Assembly: GCF_030272615.1 (NCBI RefSeq) | Contig: NC_081410.1 | Span: 291,558,457-291,618,456, forward strand | Direction of reading: 5' to 3' | Length of the DNA: 60,000 nucleotides | Source: Cryptomeria japonica | Lineage: Eukaryota > Streptophyta > Pinopsida > Cupressales > Cupressaceae | Shown here: piece by piece, positions 1 through 8,821 of the stretch | Layout: the number at the start of each line of letters is the position of its first letter | How positions within the stretch are numbered: position 1 is the first letter of the stretch | The notes under the pieces: generated by a model | Told to the model about the DNA's origin: nothing | The model's input: the letters and a program-made list of their open reading frames with translations, nothing else | The model's database searches: none | Translations under genes and position numbers: made by a program

Positions 1-426
1 TGACAAATAATCAAAGACATGAGCGTGGTATTGAAGATCTGGATTTTTGATCACCCTAAAAAGGATGAGAGCATACTCTCCTACTCCAATGTCAAACTCA
101 ACAATCAATTCAAGCATAGATTCTTTCCAACCTATTTAGAAATCATACTAGGTGCCTAAAATATTAATTGCAAACACAAAGTTTAGTTGTTTCTCCAAGG
201 CAACCTGCAAAACCCCAGTCAGAAGTTTGATATGCTTAGTCTTTGACTATTGAACCTGCACAAAACATGTTAGTAGTTTCATTCATTGCCTTTGTCATGT
301 GTATGCCAAGGTGCTGCACAGAGAATCAGTACCAAAAACCAGAATGCAAAAAAACAGAATGAAAACCACAAATTTATTTATTTATTTATTTATTTTTATT
401 TTTTTACACAAGCTCAAATTGCCTTA

Positions 427-520
427 ACACAGGCGCAGAACCCATAAAGTTGCACCTGTGTTCCTTACACAGGCGCAGAACACCTTACACAGGCGCAGAT
501 CTCTTTGACACAGGCGCAGA
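427..520. repeat. Cluster of ACACAGGCGCAGA units
   Basis: Four copies of the 13-mer ACACAGGCGCAGA start at 427, 467, 487 and 508, about 20 or 40 bases apart. A fifth, inverted and slightly diverged unit (TGCACCTGTGT) lies at 451-461, in the gap left by the 40-base step. The units are exact, whereas the 7-8 base spacers differ. Confidence 0.85.
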
Positions 521-1539
521 AGTGCCTAGAAAGGTCTGAATTGCCCTGTTTTTGGGTTTTTGGCCTGCAAATCAACTCAAAAGGCACTCAAGACATGATT
601 AGAGGGTTAGTTCACATCGGGTTCACCAATTAATGTAGCTAGGAATCTGGAAATCATCACAAACACTATAAAAACTAATCTAATCCAATCACGAAAACTT
701 AAATGTAATGATCTATCCTAAACACACTTAATAAAGACATAAAGACAAAACATTCAAAACTAACGAGTATGCAAACCAAACGTAGATCTGAATGCTTCCT
801 TCATGCGGCTCCATTGTTCTTCTTTCCTCTCCAAATAGCCTTTGTTTGTGGATCTCACCTACAAGTGCACACACATGATTGAAAGCAAGTAGGTAAGAAA
901 ATTGCTCAAAAGTACTCGAAGCGTGATTGATTAGAAATTCGATAATCTGGTTAGGGGATTTGATTGACGAAATTCATCCAATTTATAGACAAATTGGAGA
1001 GATGAACAAATTAGCATGATAGTGATTCAAATGGAAATTCAAATCAAGAATAGCAAAATTATTACATGTGTATGACAAATTGCTATGCAAGGATTTATGA
1101 CAATTTATGACAAATTGCTATGCAAGAATTGATTGATTGTCAATTATGACAAATTATGACAAATTTCTATGTCATTCCCATGAATTTAGGAGAGAAATAG
1201 GAGGAAATTGAAATTAGGAATTAAGAAATTAGAAAAATTAGAAAAAGAGGAATTAGGAAAATTAGAAAATTAGGAAATTAGAAAATTAGAAATGATGTGG
1301 AAATTAGGAAATTAGAAATTGATGAAATTAGAAAATTAGGTGAATTAATTAATAAATTTTCATTCATTAATTAATTCACAAAAAGAGGGGGAATTAATTA
1401 GCCAATTAAATAAATATTTAATTGTGACAAGAATACTTTGGATAAATAAATAAATTATTTAACCTAGAGGGAGAATGGAGAGAAAATGACAAACAAGGTT
1501 AAATGAATAAATCATAAAACCTTAGAAGATGAGTTAGAA

Positions 1540-1800
1540 ATGCAAGGACGACAATTAGGTCTTGACAAAAGATAATTGATGTCGATTCAATCATGATTTT
1601 AATTGGCAGAGGATCAATGCTGATAAATGATTTGATTGATAAATGTGCCAATTGACGAGGAACAATGACTAATTGATCCAAATTGATATGATTGAGAAGG
1701 ACGACAATCGATGACAAATCGATCGCAAAATGACAAGATTTTGATGACAAATTGATCGCAAAATGACAAGATTGATGACAAATTGATAAGGATTGACCAA
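1540..1800. repeat. Degenerate short tandem repeats (GACAAATTGAT type)
   Basis: Motifs such as TGATGACAAATTGATCGCAA and AAAATGACAAGAT recur three or more times between 1540 and 1800, with near-perfect copies around 1712-1790. The block ends where the reading frame of element A begins. It looks like a decayed simple repeat; no coding or terminal structure is seen. Confidence 0.55.
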
Positions 1801-1815
1801 AATCATGACTGAAAA

Positions 1816-2859
1816 TTGTTATTGAATAAGGAGATTATTCACATGATAACTGAATACCCTATATTTGACCATAACCGAGCACAGAAGATGATTTCACAGA
1901 AGGAATTGATAACATTAACAGGTATTGAGTCTAATAGCAGAGGTCTTAAGTTGAACAATGTGACTAATGCGGAACTAAATTTTGCTATTAGAGTTATTGG
2001 TTATTGTTTCTTCCAGTCTGCAAGAGAAAACAGTGTATCGTGTGCAGCTGTAGATTTGGCTTATAAAATTGTTAAAAAGGGTATACAAATTGATTTATGT
2101 CAAGTGTTATTGAAGAATCTTTTTGAAAACCTCAATACAATAAGGAAACTGAAGAAGAATAATATTGTAAACACACTAAAGTTTGGGTCACTCTTAGTGT
2201 GTATGTCCTTCTATTTTCAGAAATTCTTTCCTTCAGTCGATAACATTGTTTGGGAATTACACCAAACTATCACCCATCAAATAAATGATTTCATCAATCA
2301 GCTAGGTGATAATTTCAATATGATAATGGATGATTACTTCAACAGATTCCAAGAAAAGATGCATAGCAGGTACAAGATTCCACCTCAGCTAGTGGAAAAG
2401 TACAAGGATTCCATATGTTTTGAAGTGGATACCGACTACTGTTATGTCAATGCAGTAGAACCCATGACTCAATCATTACCACCTATGGGTTATGAGATAG
2501 ATTTTGACATTTCTCAACATCAGATAGATGCCTTTTTAGCACTTCCAAGGCATGCTATCGAGAACAGATATGGCACCTATGAAGAGGTGAAAGAAAAAGT
2601 AAAAATGAGCATTGTAGTACCGAAGGCTGCTAGAAAAGCCACCAGAATGATCAAGGATTTAACTAAAAAGTTTGGAGAAGGTTCTACCTCCACACATACT
2701 AAGCTAGCAAGAAGGAAGAGTGATCAACTTTTGATCAAGGAAGAATTTGAAGCTCAAGAAGAAGCAATTACACTGAGCACCGAGTTGCCAAAGGGCAAAG
2801 TTTTGAAAAGAAAGAAAAAGGATACAACCAAGGTGTCACCAACCAAGCCAGCAAAGTGA
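1816..2859 (+). CDS. ORF2-type protein of pol-less retrotransposon (element A)
   Basis: A 347-residue open frame, the longest uninterrupted one in the pol-less family here. I do not recognise its family. Residues about 40-160 match the ORF2 proteins of B (24382-22700) and C (about 31450-30880). Shared marks are an ENSVS motif, an LCQVLL...NL stretch, and LKFGSLLVCMSFYFQ followed by a short gap and NIVW. The C-terminal third is basic and ends in a run rich in K, R and T. The frame continues past the TGA at 2857-2859 to about 3068, so that stop is probably a mutation (CGA to TGA fits) and not the true end. The start may not be original, because B has extra N-terminal residues and the element is truncated here. 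No transmembrane segment or signal peptide is seen. It could be a structural or nucleic-acid-binding protein of the element; that is inference. Confidence 0.6.
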   Translation: MLLNKEIIHMITEYPIFDHNRAQKMISQKELITLTGIESNSRGLKLNNVTNAELNFAIRVIGYCFFQSARENSVSCAAVDLAYKIVKKGIQIDLCQVLLKNLFENLNTIRKLKKNNIVNTLKFGSLLVCMSFYFQKFFPSVDNIVWELHQTITHQINDFINQLGDNFNMIMDDYFNRFQEKMHSRYKIPPQLVEKYKDSICFEVDTDYCYVNAVEPMTQSLPPMGYEIDFDISQHQIDAFLALPRHAIENRYGTYEEVKEKVKMSIVVPKAARKATRMIKDLTKKFGEGSTSTHTKLARRKSDQLLIKEEFEAQEEAITLSTELPKGKVLKRKKKDTTKVSPTKPAK

Positions 2860-4805
2860 CTGATCACTAGATCATCTGCTGCATCACCCGGTAAGAAGCA
2901 GAATAATGTAGAAATGCCTAAGGTTACAAAAACTTATAGAAAGAAGACCAGAAGACTAATTTTGGATGAAGAGGCAAGTGACACAGAGTCAAAAGATGTA
3001 AATAAATTTCAAGTTGTAAAAAGCACAAAGAAGATGTACATAGTGTTGATAATTTTTGTGCAAAATTAAAGGAATATGGTGGATTTGGGTCATTTAGATA
3101 TGTAAAATATGATACAAGAATAGATGAAGAGAAGAGGCAAATAGAAGAGATTGTAATTTGTGTACTTCTCAAGTTTCAAGTAGTTCCATTGGAAGTGGTT
3201 GGTTTTCTTCCAAAAGCATTATACTCGCACATTGATAATAGATAGAAATATGCTATGGACTCGGAGAAGAAAATAAGAGAAAGAGTTTTGGTTCATCTCT
3301 TTCCAGATATGTCGGTAGATGACATAAGAGATCATTTGAAAAACTACTAGACAAATTTTCAAGTAAAACAAAGGGCCTTGAAAATGATGAATGGCCTATT
3401 TATTGAAGTTGAAAAAGAAACTAGAGAAAAATGGAAGAAAATATTCAAGATTAAGTCTGAAGAACCAAAAGGTGAAGTAGAAATAGTTGACATCACCGAG
3501 CAAGATCCTACTTCCACTATTCAGTTAGATGAGGATGTAATGGACACTAGAGCACAGGAAGGAGAAATGATAGAAGGGAGCTCCTATGCCAAACTAATAT
3601 CAAGTGAATCAGTTATGGAACAGATTAATTCCTATCCTCTGATCACCCAACAAGTTACAACTGAGAAACTTTAGGACACATATCAAGGTATAGAGGATCA
3701 AAAGGTTAAACTAGATGAATCTACCTCTCAGGCCACCGGCGAGTAAACTTCCCAAGTACCATCAAGCAACGAGACAATTGCCACTAAAACTCTGAGCAAG
3801 GAAACACCGAAGGAAACAACATAGGCTACAGGAACCAACAAAAGTGTTGCCTCTATCGAGAAACATACCAAGAAAGGACAAGCCTCAAAAGCCATTGTAC
3901 CCATTCAACCAGAGAAGGCATCATCAAAGGGGAAGAAAGCAAAAAGACACAGTTTTAAGATAGATTTGTCAAATCCCATTGTGTTACCAAATGTTGACAT
4001 TACAAAATTGAAAGGGCAAGCACTGATAGAATTCGGTGAGCTTTGTAAAGCCAAAGCAGAGCAGGAAAGATAGATAGTTATTCAATAGAAGAACCGAGTA
4101 CTTCAGAAGGTCAAAACATTATTGAGAAACATGATACCTGAAGCTACCATCAATAAAGATTCTACCATCCATGTGCAACTGGATGAACTACTCACTCAAT
4201 TGGAGGAATCAGAAGTAGAAGCATCAGAATACCTTAGCAAATTGAAAGATAAAGAGCTAACTGCCCAGATGATTGAAGAAGTGCAGAAAGCAATTTCTAT
4301 AGGTAAAATAAAGCTTATTGAATTCATTAATGAGTTGTCTGTCCCCTCAACTCAAGAATATTATTTATTTATTCCAAAAGTTATGTACATTCTCATTCTT
4401 CATCAAAGCTATCAAGAATAAGACTGAAGTCATTGAAAAAGAGATTACCGATCTCTCAAATAAATTGACTACCGAGCCAGATTCTCTTCAGAATTTTTAT
4501 GCAAGGCTACAAACCCTTATGACTCAACAGTTAGAACTTTGGAATGAAGAGCATAAAATAAGGATGGATATCATGACTCTTCAAACATTATTTATTCCCC
4601 ATTTGTCATCAATTCAAGAGCAAATCAACTGAGCTACCTAATTGTCAACTCAAGTAGAGGGAAGCACTTTAGATGGTTTGATCACACTATCCGTTGATAT
4701 TACAGCTCATAATACAATACTGGAAAGTGTCAAGGATGAACTTTCCAATGCTTGTACAAAGTATAAATCTATTTTTGATCAATTGCCCCCACCAAATGGT
4801 AACTA
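2860..4805 (+). pseudogene. Decayed remainder of element A ORF2 (coiled-coil tail)
   Basis: Coding continues after the ORF2 stop but is broken. The same frame runs on to about 3068. A second frame then runs from about 3070 to 4421, interrupted by stops near 3244, 3349, 3674, 3746, 3823, 4072 and 4088, most of them TAG. A third runs from about 4390 to 4805 through further stops at 4632 and 4640. The translated text is rich in K, E, S, T and Q, with heptad-like stretches (for example 4160-4300 and 4420-4620), as expected of a coiled coil. It ends about 15 bases before the purine tract. The many TAG codons fit CAG-to-TAG decay; at least two frameshifts are also needed. No enzyme motif is seen. 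Confidence 0.55.
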
Positions 4806-4820
4806 GTTTTGATGTTTGTC

Positions 4821-4832
4821 AAAAAGGGGGAG
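4821..4832 (+). promoter_or_regulatory. Polypurine tract of element A
   Basis: AAAAAGGGGGAG lies directly before the TG that opens the 3' LTR. This is the usual position and composition of the plus-strand primer of an LTR retrotransposon. Elements B and C carry AAAGGGGGAGAT and AAGGGGGAGAT at the same place. Confidence 0.85.
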
Positions 4833-6311
4833 TGTACCGAGTATACAGAATATCTGAGTGTACAAAATTTATCATATATATATACTGAGTGTACAATTGA
4901 AATTGACAAGGGGAGCATGAAACATCAAGAGCATGGAATACAGAGCATGGAACATCAATAGCATGGAATACAAAGTATGGATCATCAAGTTATGTACAGA
5001 ATATTGATAAGGGGAGTATGTATTTGAACAATGTATATACTGACATTTCAGTTTATTTTGCAAGTATATAGATTTTGTGTTATGACTTTGAAAGGAGTTT
5101 TGTCAAACATACCAAACTAATGTCAAAAGGGGACATTGTTTCTATTTACTAAGTTGTCATTAGTTTTATACCCAAAGTCATCCCATATACACTAGTCGGT
5201 TTATACTACCGAAAAGTCCAGTCCGTAAATACCAAGGTTATTAGTGTCGGTAACAGAAGAGAGACAAGTCATCGAGATGATATACACCAAGCTATGAACC
5301 AAGGCAAATACAGTATATGTCTACCAAGCAACAAAGAAGGTATACCGAGTTAATTTGAACCGAGTGGAAATGTGTTACCAGATTCAATGAACCTGGACAC
5401 ACATGTGAAACGTATTACAAGATTCAAGAAGATGAAACCGTTATTACATAGGAAATTGCATTTAAAGATTTTGTATGATTTTGAGGAAGAATATCCAATG
5501 AAATAATCTCTATGTTTATTCATTCAATAAAACATGTTTGTATGATCGAAGCATGAACATATCGCCATCTCAGAGATCTATATAAATAGAATGATTTGAG
5601 TATTTGAGATATGACATGACAATCAAGAGAGAAGATACGAAGTGATGATATAGTTAAGTGTGAAGAAAGAAGATTGACAGAAATATTCAAAGGTTATCGA
5701 GAAGGTTTCAGAGAATAGTTTAAGGGACTGAGTATATAGAAGTGATTACCAAGTTTATTTATCATTACCAAGGAATGCTATGAGCAAGGTAATTTTATAT
5801 TGAGCACATAGAGTCTACTATAACATTTCAGATGTGAAGTTGCAAATATTTTGTAAAGATTTTGATTGAATTATTAAGTTGTGTTAGAAACCTCTAACAT
5901 GGTAAAAGACTCTAATAAAGTCTATAAATTGTAAAGCCTTTAACCAGGTATAACATTTTGTAGAAGTGTTTGTAAAATCCTTTAGCAAGGTAGATCTAAA
6001 GATCTTTATACTCCTAACAGGGTAAGCTATCAAAAATAGCTAAACATGTAGCTCTAACTGAGCAATCTTGATTACTGCAGTAGCGAAGTTGTGGGTGCCA
6101 TCCCCACTGCAGTTTTTCTCTCTAACCAAGGGTTTCTGCATGACCAAAAATCTTTGTGTTATGGAGTGAAATTTTGATGGATGTTATTTCTATGATTATG
6201 TTTCAATATTATATATTTATGAGATCGACAATACTTAGTTTGTGTTTATCAGTAAAATTGTTTTTCAAGAAAAGTTTTGAAGTACTGATTCACCCCTCCC
6301 CTCTCAGTACA
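4833..6311 (+). repeat. 3' LTR of element A
   Basis: A 1,479-base LTR that starts TGTACCGAG and ends CTCTCAGTACA, so its tips are a short imperfect inverted repeat with the canonical TG...CA. It contains many ACCGAG/ACCAAG motifs. Near its end is the block TTCACCCCTCCCCTCTCAG, which matches the U5 ends of the B, C, D and Z LTRs. It is followed directly by the ORF1 remnant of D. Confidence 0.85.
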
Positions 6312-6401
6312 TTAGCTTTCCAAGTCAGACCTAACATCTAGCTCTTCTTTGGTTTCTACAAGTTCCTTAGCCATCTCTTGGTAATTCATTCCTTTCCCCA
6401 T
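6312..6401 (-). pseudogene. ORF1 N-terminal fragment of element D
   Basis: About 29 residues starting at a Met 55 bases past the primer site, rich in E, K and L like the coiled-coil start of element B ORF1. The frame ends in a stop at the junction with the LTR of element A. It is assigned by position and weak similarity only. Confidence 0.5.
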
Positions 6402-6455
6402 ATTTACCTTAGGATTAGAGATCTCTTCCAAGTGGTTAGGCCTTAAGGAAATTAG

Positions 6456-6467
6456 GCTCTGATACCA
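6456..6467 (-). promoter_or_regulatory. tRNA-iMet primer binding site of element D
   Basis: On the minus strand this reads TGGTATCAGAGC, the standard plant initiator-methionine tRNA primer site, two bases from the LTR edge. Confidence 0.9.
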
Positions 6468-6469
6468 AT

Positions 6470-7704
6470 TGATGAACTTATAAGGCATTGAGAGGGGGGG
6501 TGAGTGCAAGTAAAAACAATACAAATATGATTATCAATTTCACCAACTTAAAACTTAATAGGCATATAAGAAATAACACCAAGTATGCAATCAACACATA
6601 GAGCATAAAACACATGATAGAAGAGATTATACATGGAAAATCCAAATGGGAAAAACCACAGTGGGAGTAGGTACCCACAAAGATCCACTATCTGTAGTAT
6701 AGAGATTTGACCGGTTGAGGTCTACAACACCCGGTTAGGGGCACACCCTATTAGAAGTGTCTAGGCTTGGTTAAGAGCTTTACAAAAAGCCCTGTGAGGA
6801 CCAGCCCTATTAGGAGCTACCCATGTTACTGGGATTTGCAAACACAAGTTATTGTGTCACCTGCTTAGAGGATTTAATGATCAGAACTATTAGGATCTAA
6901 TTGCACCCTGTTAGGAGTGACCTTGTAAGAGGATTTTCTTGCTGCAACTGTTAGGGAGACAACAAGTACAAATGATTTCAGTATAACACCTTCAGTGTCT
7001 AATAAGATCTGCTTCCGAACATTAAAACATCACATAGACTTCATCTCTCAACTACTATGATCACCGCACTATCAGAAATACAAAATTTGTTAATGATCTT
7101 TCACACTTTCAAACTCATACACTTGTCCTTTCATACCTCATCACACATTTAAAATAATCATAAGGTCAACTAGAACCTTGTTAAAATTCCCTAGGTTCAA
7201 TGCATCTAGACATTCTTGCATTGTACGCTTTAGTTATGTCGGTCACCGACATAACAAATCCTATTCTATGTCATTTTACCAATCTGGGTGATTTCATCAC
7301 TACTGGTTAAGTCTCAGTCAGAATACCTACTCTGTCAATCAAATCTCATTCATCTGATCAAATCAACATGTGCGTTCACGAACATAACTTCATCTACCAT
7401 CCTTCATTTCTGTTGTAAAACCACATCATCCCATTCTTCATAGATTTTTTTGTACCGGTTGTCAGAATATAACTATGTCTGTCTTTTATCGGTTAAATTC
7501 CTAATTACCGGTTCTGATAAAATTATCTCTACTTACTAGTTAATCCTTATCGGTCGACCTATAGGACTTAGATGACTGTAAAAACATACTTTCCATCAAT
7601 GACAACATATAACATAGTCATCATACAATAATCTAATCAAATATACTGGCTGCATTAAGTAAACAAACAATTACCGATTAAGATCAAATGATCAAATGCC
7701 AACA
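6470..7704 (-). repeat. 5' LTR of element D
   Basis: A 1,235-base LTR. In plus orientation it starts TGATGAACTT and ends GCCAACA; on the element strand it starts TGTTGGCATTT. It carries the U5 block (GAGAGGGGGGGTGA in plus orientation), the GGGAAAAACCACAGTGGG block shared with B, C and Z, and several ACCGGTT or ATCGGT motifs in its distal half. Confidence 0.8.
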
Positions 7705-7962
7705 CCTTCTTCTATATCCAAAACCTTATCAGATACACCAGTAAGATCACGGGCCCTAGCAAAGAACAACACTTTCACTTTCATGTTTTTCTTCTGTTCC
7801 TGAGTGCATTTGTCTAGTTCCTTAGTGTCCAGTCCTGAATGGAAATGAGAAGTGCACATCTAATTTAAATAAGAAGTGCATACCTGATTATGAAAGTTTA
7901 TGTCCCTTTCAAAGGGCAGAAATAATGAAGAGTTGCACTCTTTCAAAAGTGTTCTATTTGTA
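7705..7962. other. Unassigned spacer
   Basis: Short AT-rich sequence between the edge of element D and the AT-rich palindromic block. It holds a short repeat around AAGTGCACATC/AAGTGCATACC (7850-7885). No coding potential is seen. Confidence 0.4.
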
Positions 7963-8604
7963 TTAAGAAATATTATATGAGATATTATAATTATATGTAA
8001 AAAATGAAATTGAAAATTTCCATTTACATATAATTATAATATCACATTTACTTATAATTACTATACAAAGCAAAAAATCTTCTTGTGTTTTGAAATATCC
8101 ATATGTATATATAAATAGATATATATATATACATATGTACATATATATGTATATATATACATATGTATAGATATATAAATACATATGTATCTATATATAT
8201 ACATATATATATATATACATACATTATAATATCCCATATAATATCCCATTTAAATGTCTATGAAATTGAAATATCCCATATAATATTTCATATAATATCT
8301 CATATATATTATAAAATGCACATAAGATGAAGCTAAGTGATTGATCACCTATAAATTTCCTTCCTCCTCATGCGCATGCGAATGAAGTCTTCATTCACCA
8401 TCGTCTCTAACCCTATGAATCTCCTCTCCTGCGCGTGCCAATGGTCTTCTACTTTGCCTTGCGGGAATGAAGTTTTTCGAAGTCTTTAGCTTTGCAAAGT
8501 AATTTGAAATTGAAATTGACCTATGGGATATTATAATTATATGTAAATGGGATATTTTAATTACATAATTAAATGGGATATTAAATGGGTAATTATAATT
8601 AAAT
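7963..8604. repeat. AT-rich palindromic block with TA/ATATGTAT microsatellite
   Basis: The motif GATATTATAATTATATGTAA (7982-8001) is followed by its inverse (TTTACATATAATTATAATAT, 8022-8041), giving a fold-back. An ATATGTAT/TA microsatellite fills 8097-8225. Variants of CCCATATAATAT and GGGATATTATAATTATATGTAA recur at 8231-8310 and 8525-8610, and again at 8769 beyond the atpB scrap. The whole may be a MITE-like or satellite-like unit, but I could not fix terminal inverted repeats or a target duplication. Confidence 0.6.
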
Positions 8605-8608
8605 GAGA

Positions 8609-8764
8609 TATCAGCCAACTCTTAGCACGGAAATGGGTTCTTTACAAGAAAGAATAACTTCTACCAAAGAAGGATCTATAACCTCCATTCAAGCAGTTTA
8701 TGTACCTGCAGATGACTTGACTGATTCCACTCCTACTACAACATTTGCACATTTAGATGCTACT
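8609..8764 (+). pseudogene. atpB: Nuclear fragment of plastid atpB (ATP synthase beta)
   Basis: Fifty-two codons translate to a stretch of the chloroplast CF1 ATP synthase beta subunit. It begins at [20 protein letters not shown], passes through [11 protein letters not shown] and ends FAHLDAT. In a real AtpB this lies in the nucleotide-binding domain, downstream of the Walker B region. The fragment is open, with a few substitutions near its end (STPTTT where the plastid protein normally has PAPATT). It has no start, promoter or the rest of the gene, and it is flanked on both sides by the GGGATATTATAATTATATGTAA repeat. It is best read as plastid DNA transferred to the nucleus. Mitochondrial beta is less likely, because it usually differs at [14 protein letters not shown]. 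Confidence 0.88.
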
Positions 8765-8821
8765 ATATGGGATATTATAATTATATGTAAAACTTAAAAT
8801 TTACCTATGGGATATTAAACA

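Larger units (their letters stand above)
1..1803. other. AT-rich non-coding stretch with short repeats
   Basis: No credible gene is seen; open frames here are short and of low complexity. The stretch holds a TTTA-type microsatellite near 370-400, a cluster of ACACAGGCGCAGA units (427-520), a purine-rich block near 1190-1345 built on AAATTAGGA/AAATTAGAA variants, and a block at 1540-1800 with recurring GACAAATTGAT and GCAAAATGACAAGAT motifs. It shows none of the coiled-coil or zinc-knuckle coding expected upstream of element A, so A appears truncated at its junction near 1804-1816. Confidence 0.6.
1816..6311 (+). mobile_element. Element A: 5'-truncated, pol-less LTR retrotransposon
   Basis: The right half of an LTR retrotransposon in plus orientation: an ORF2-type coding region (1816-4805), a purine tract (4821-4832) and a complete 3' LTR (4833-6311). 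No 5' LTR or primer site is visible to the left, and the upstream sequence is unrelated, so the 5' end is missing. No reverse transcriptase, integrase or protease motif occurs between the coding start and the LTR. ORF2 shares a domain with elements B and C. The 3' LTR directly abuts the ORF1 remnant of element D, consistent with A having inserted into D. Confidence 0.8.
6312..7704 (-). mobile_element. Element D: 5' end of a related pol-less LTR element
   Basis: Reading on the minus strand: a 5' LTR (7704 to 6470), a primer site (6467-6456), and the first codons of an ORF1-like frame (6401 to 6312), stopped at the 3' LTR of element A. The start of the frame (MGKGMNYQEMAKELVETKEE) resembles the ORF1 start of element B (MGEYTMRELTHHL) in position and coiled-coil character. 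The rest of D is either beyond element A, outside the window, or deleted. Confidence 0.75.

Noticed and set aside
427-520. CRISPR array
   Set aside because: Repeats are only 13 bases, spacers 7-8 bases, one unit is inverted, and the genome is eukaryotic.
6450-6470. tRNA-iMet gene at the TGGTATCAGAGC sites (also near 26145, 33450 and 46575)
   Set aside because: Only the 3'-end complement of the tRNA is present, next to LTR edges; no cloverleaf sequence surrounds it.
7963-8249. Minus-strand frames made almost only of Tyr, Ile and Met
   Set aside because: Translation of a TA/ATATGTAT microsatellite.
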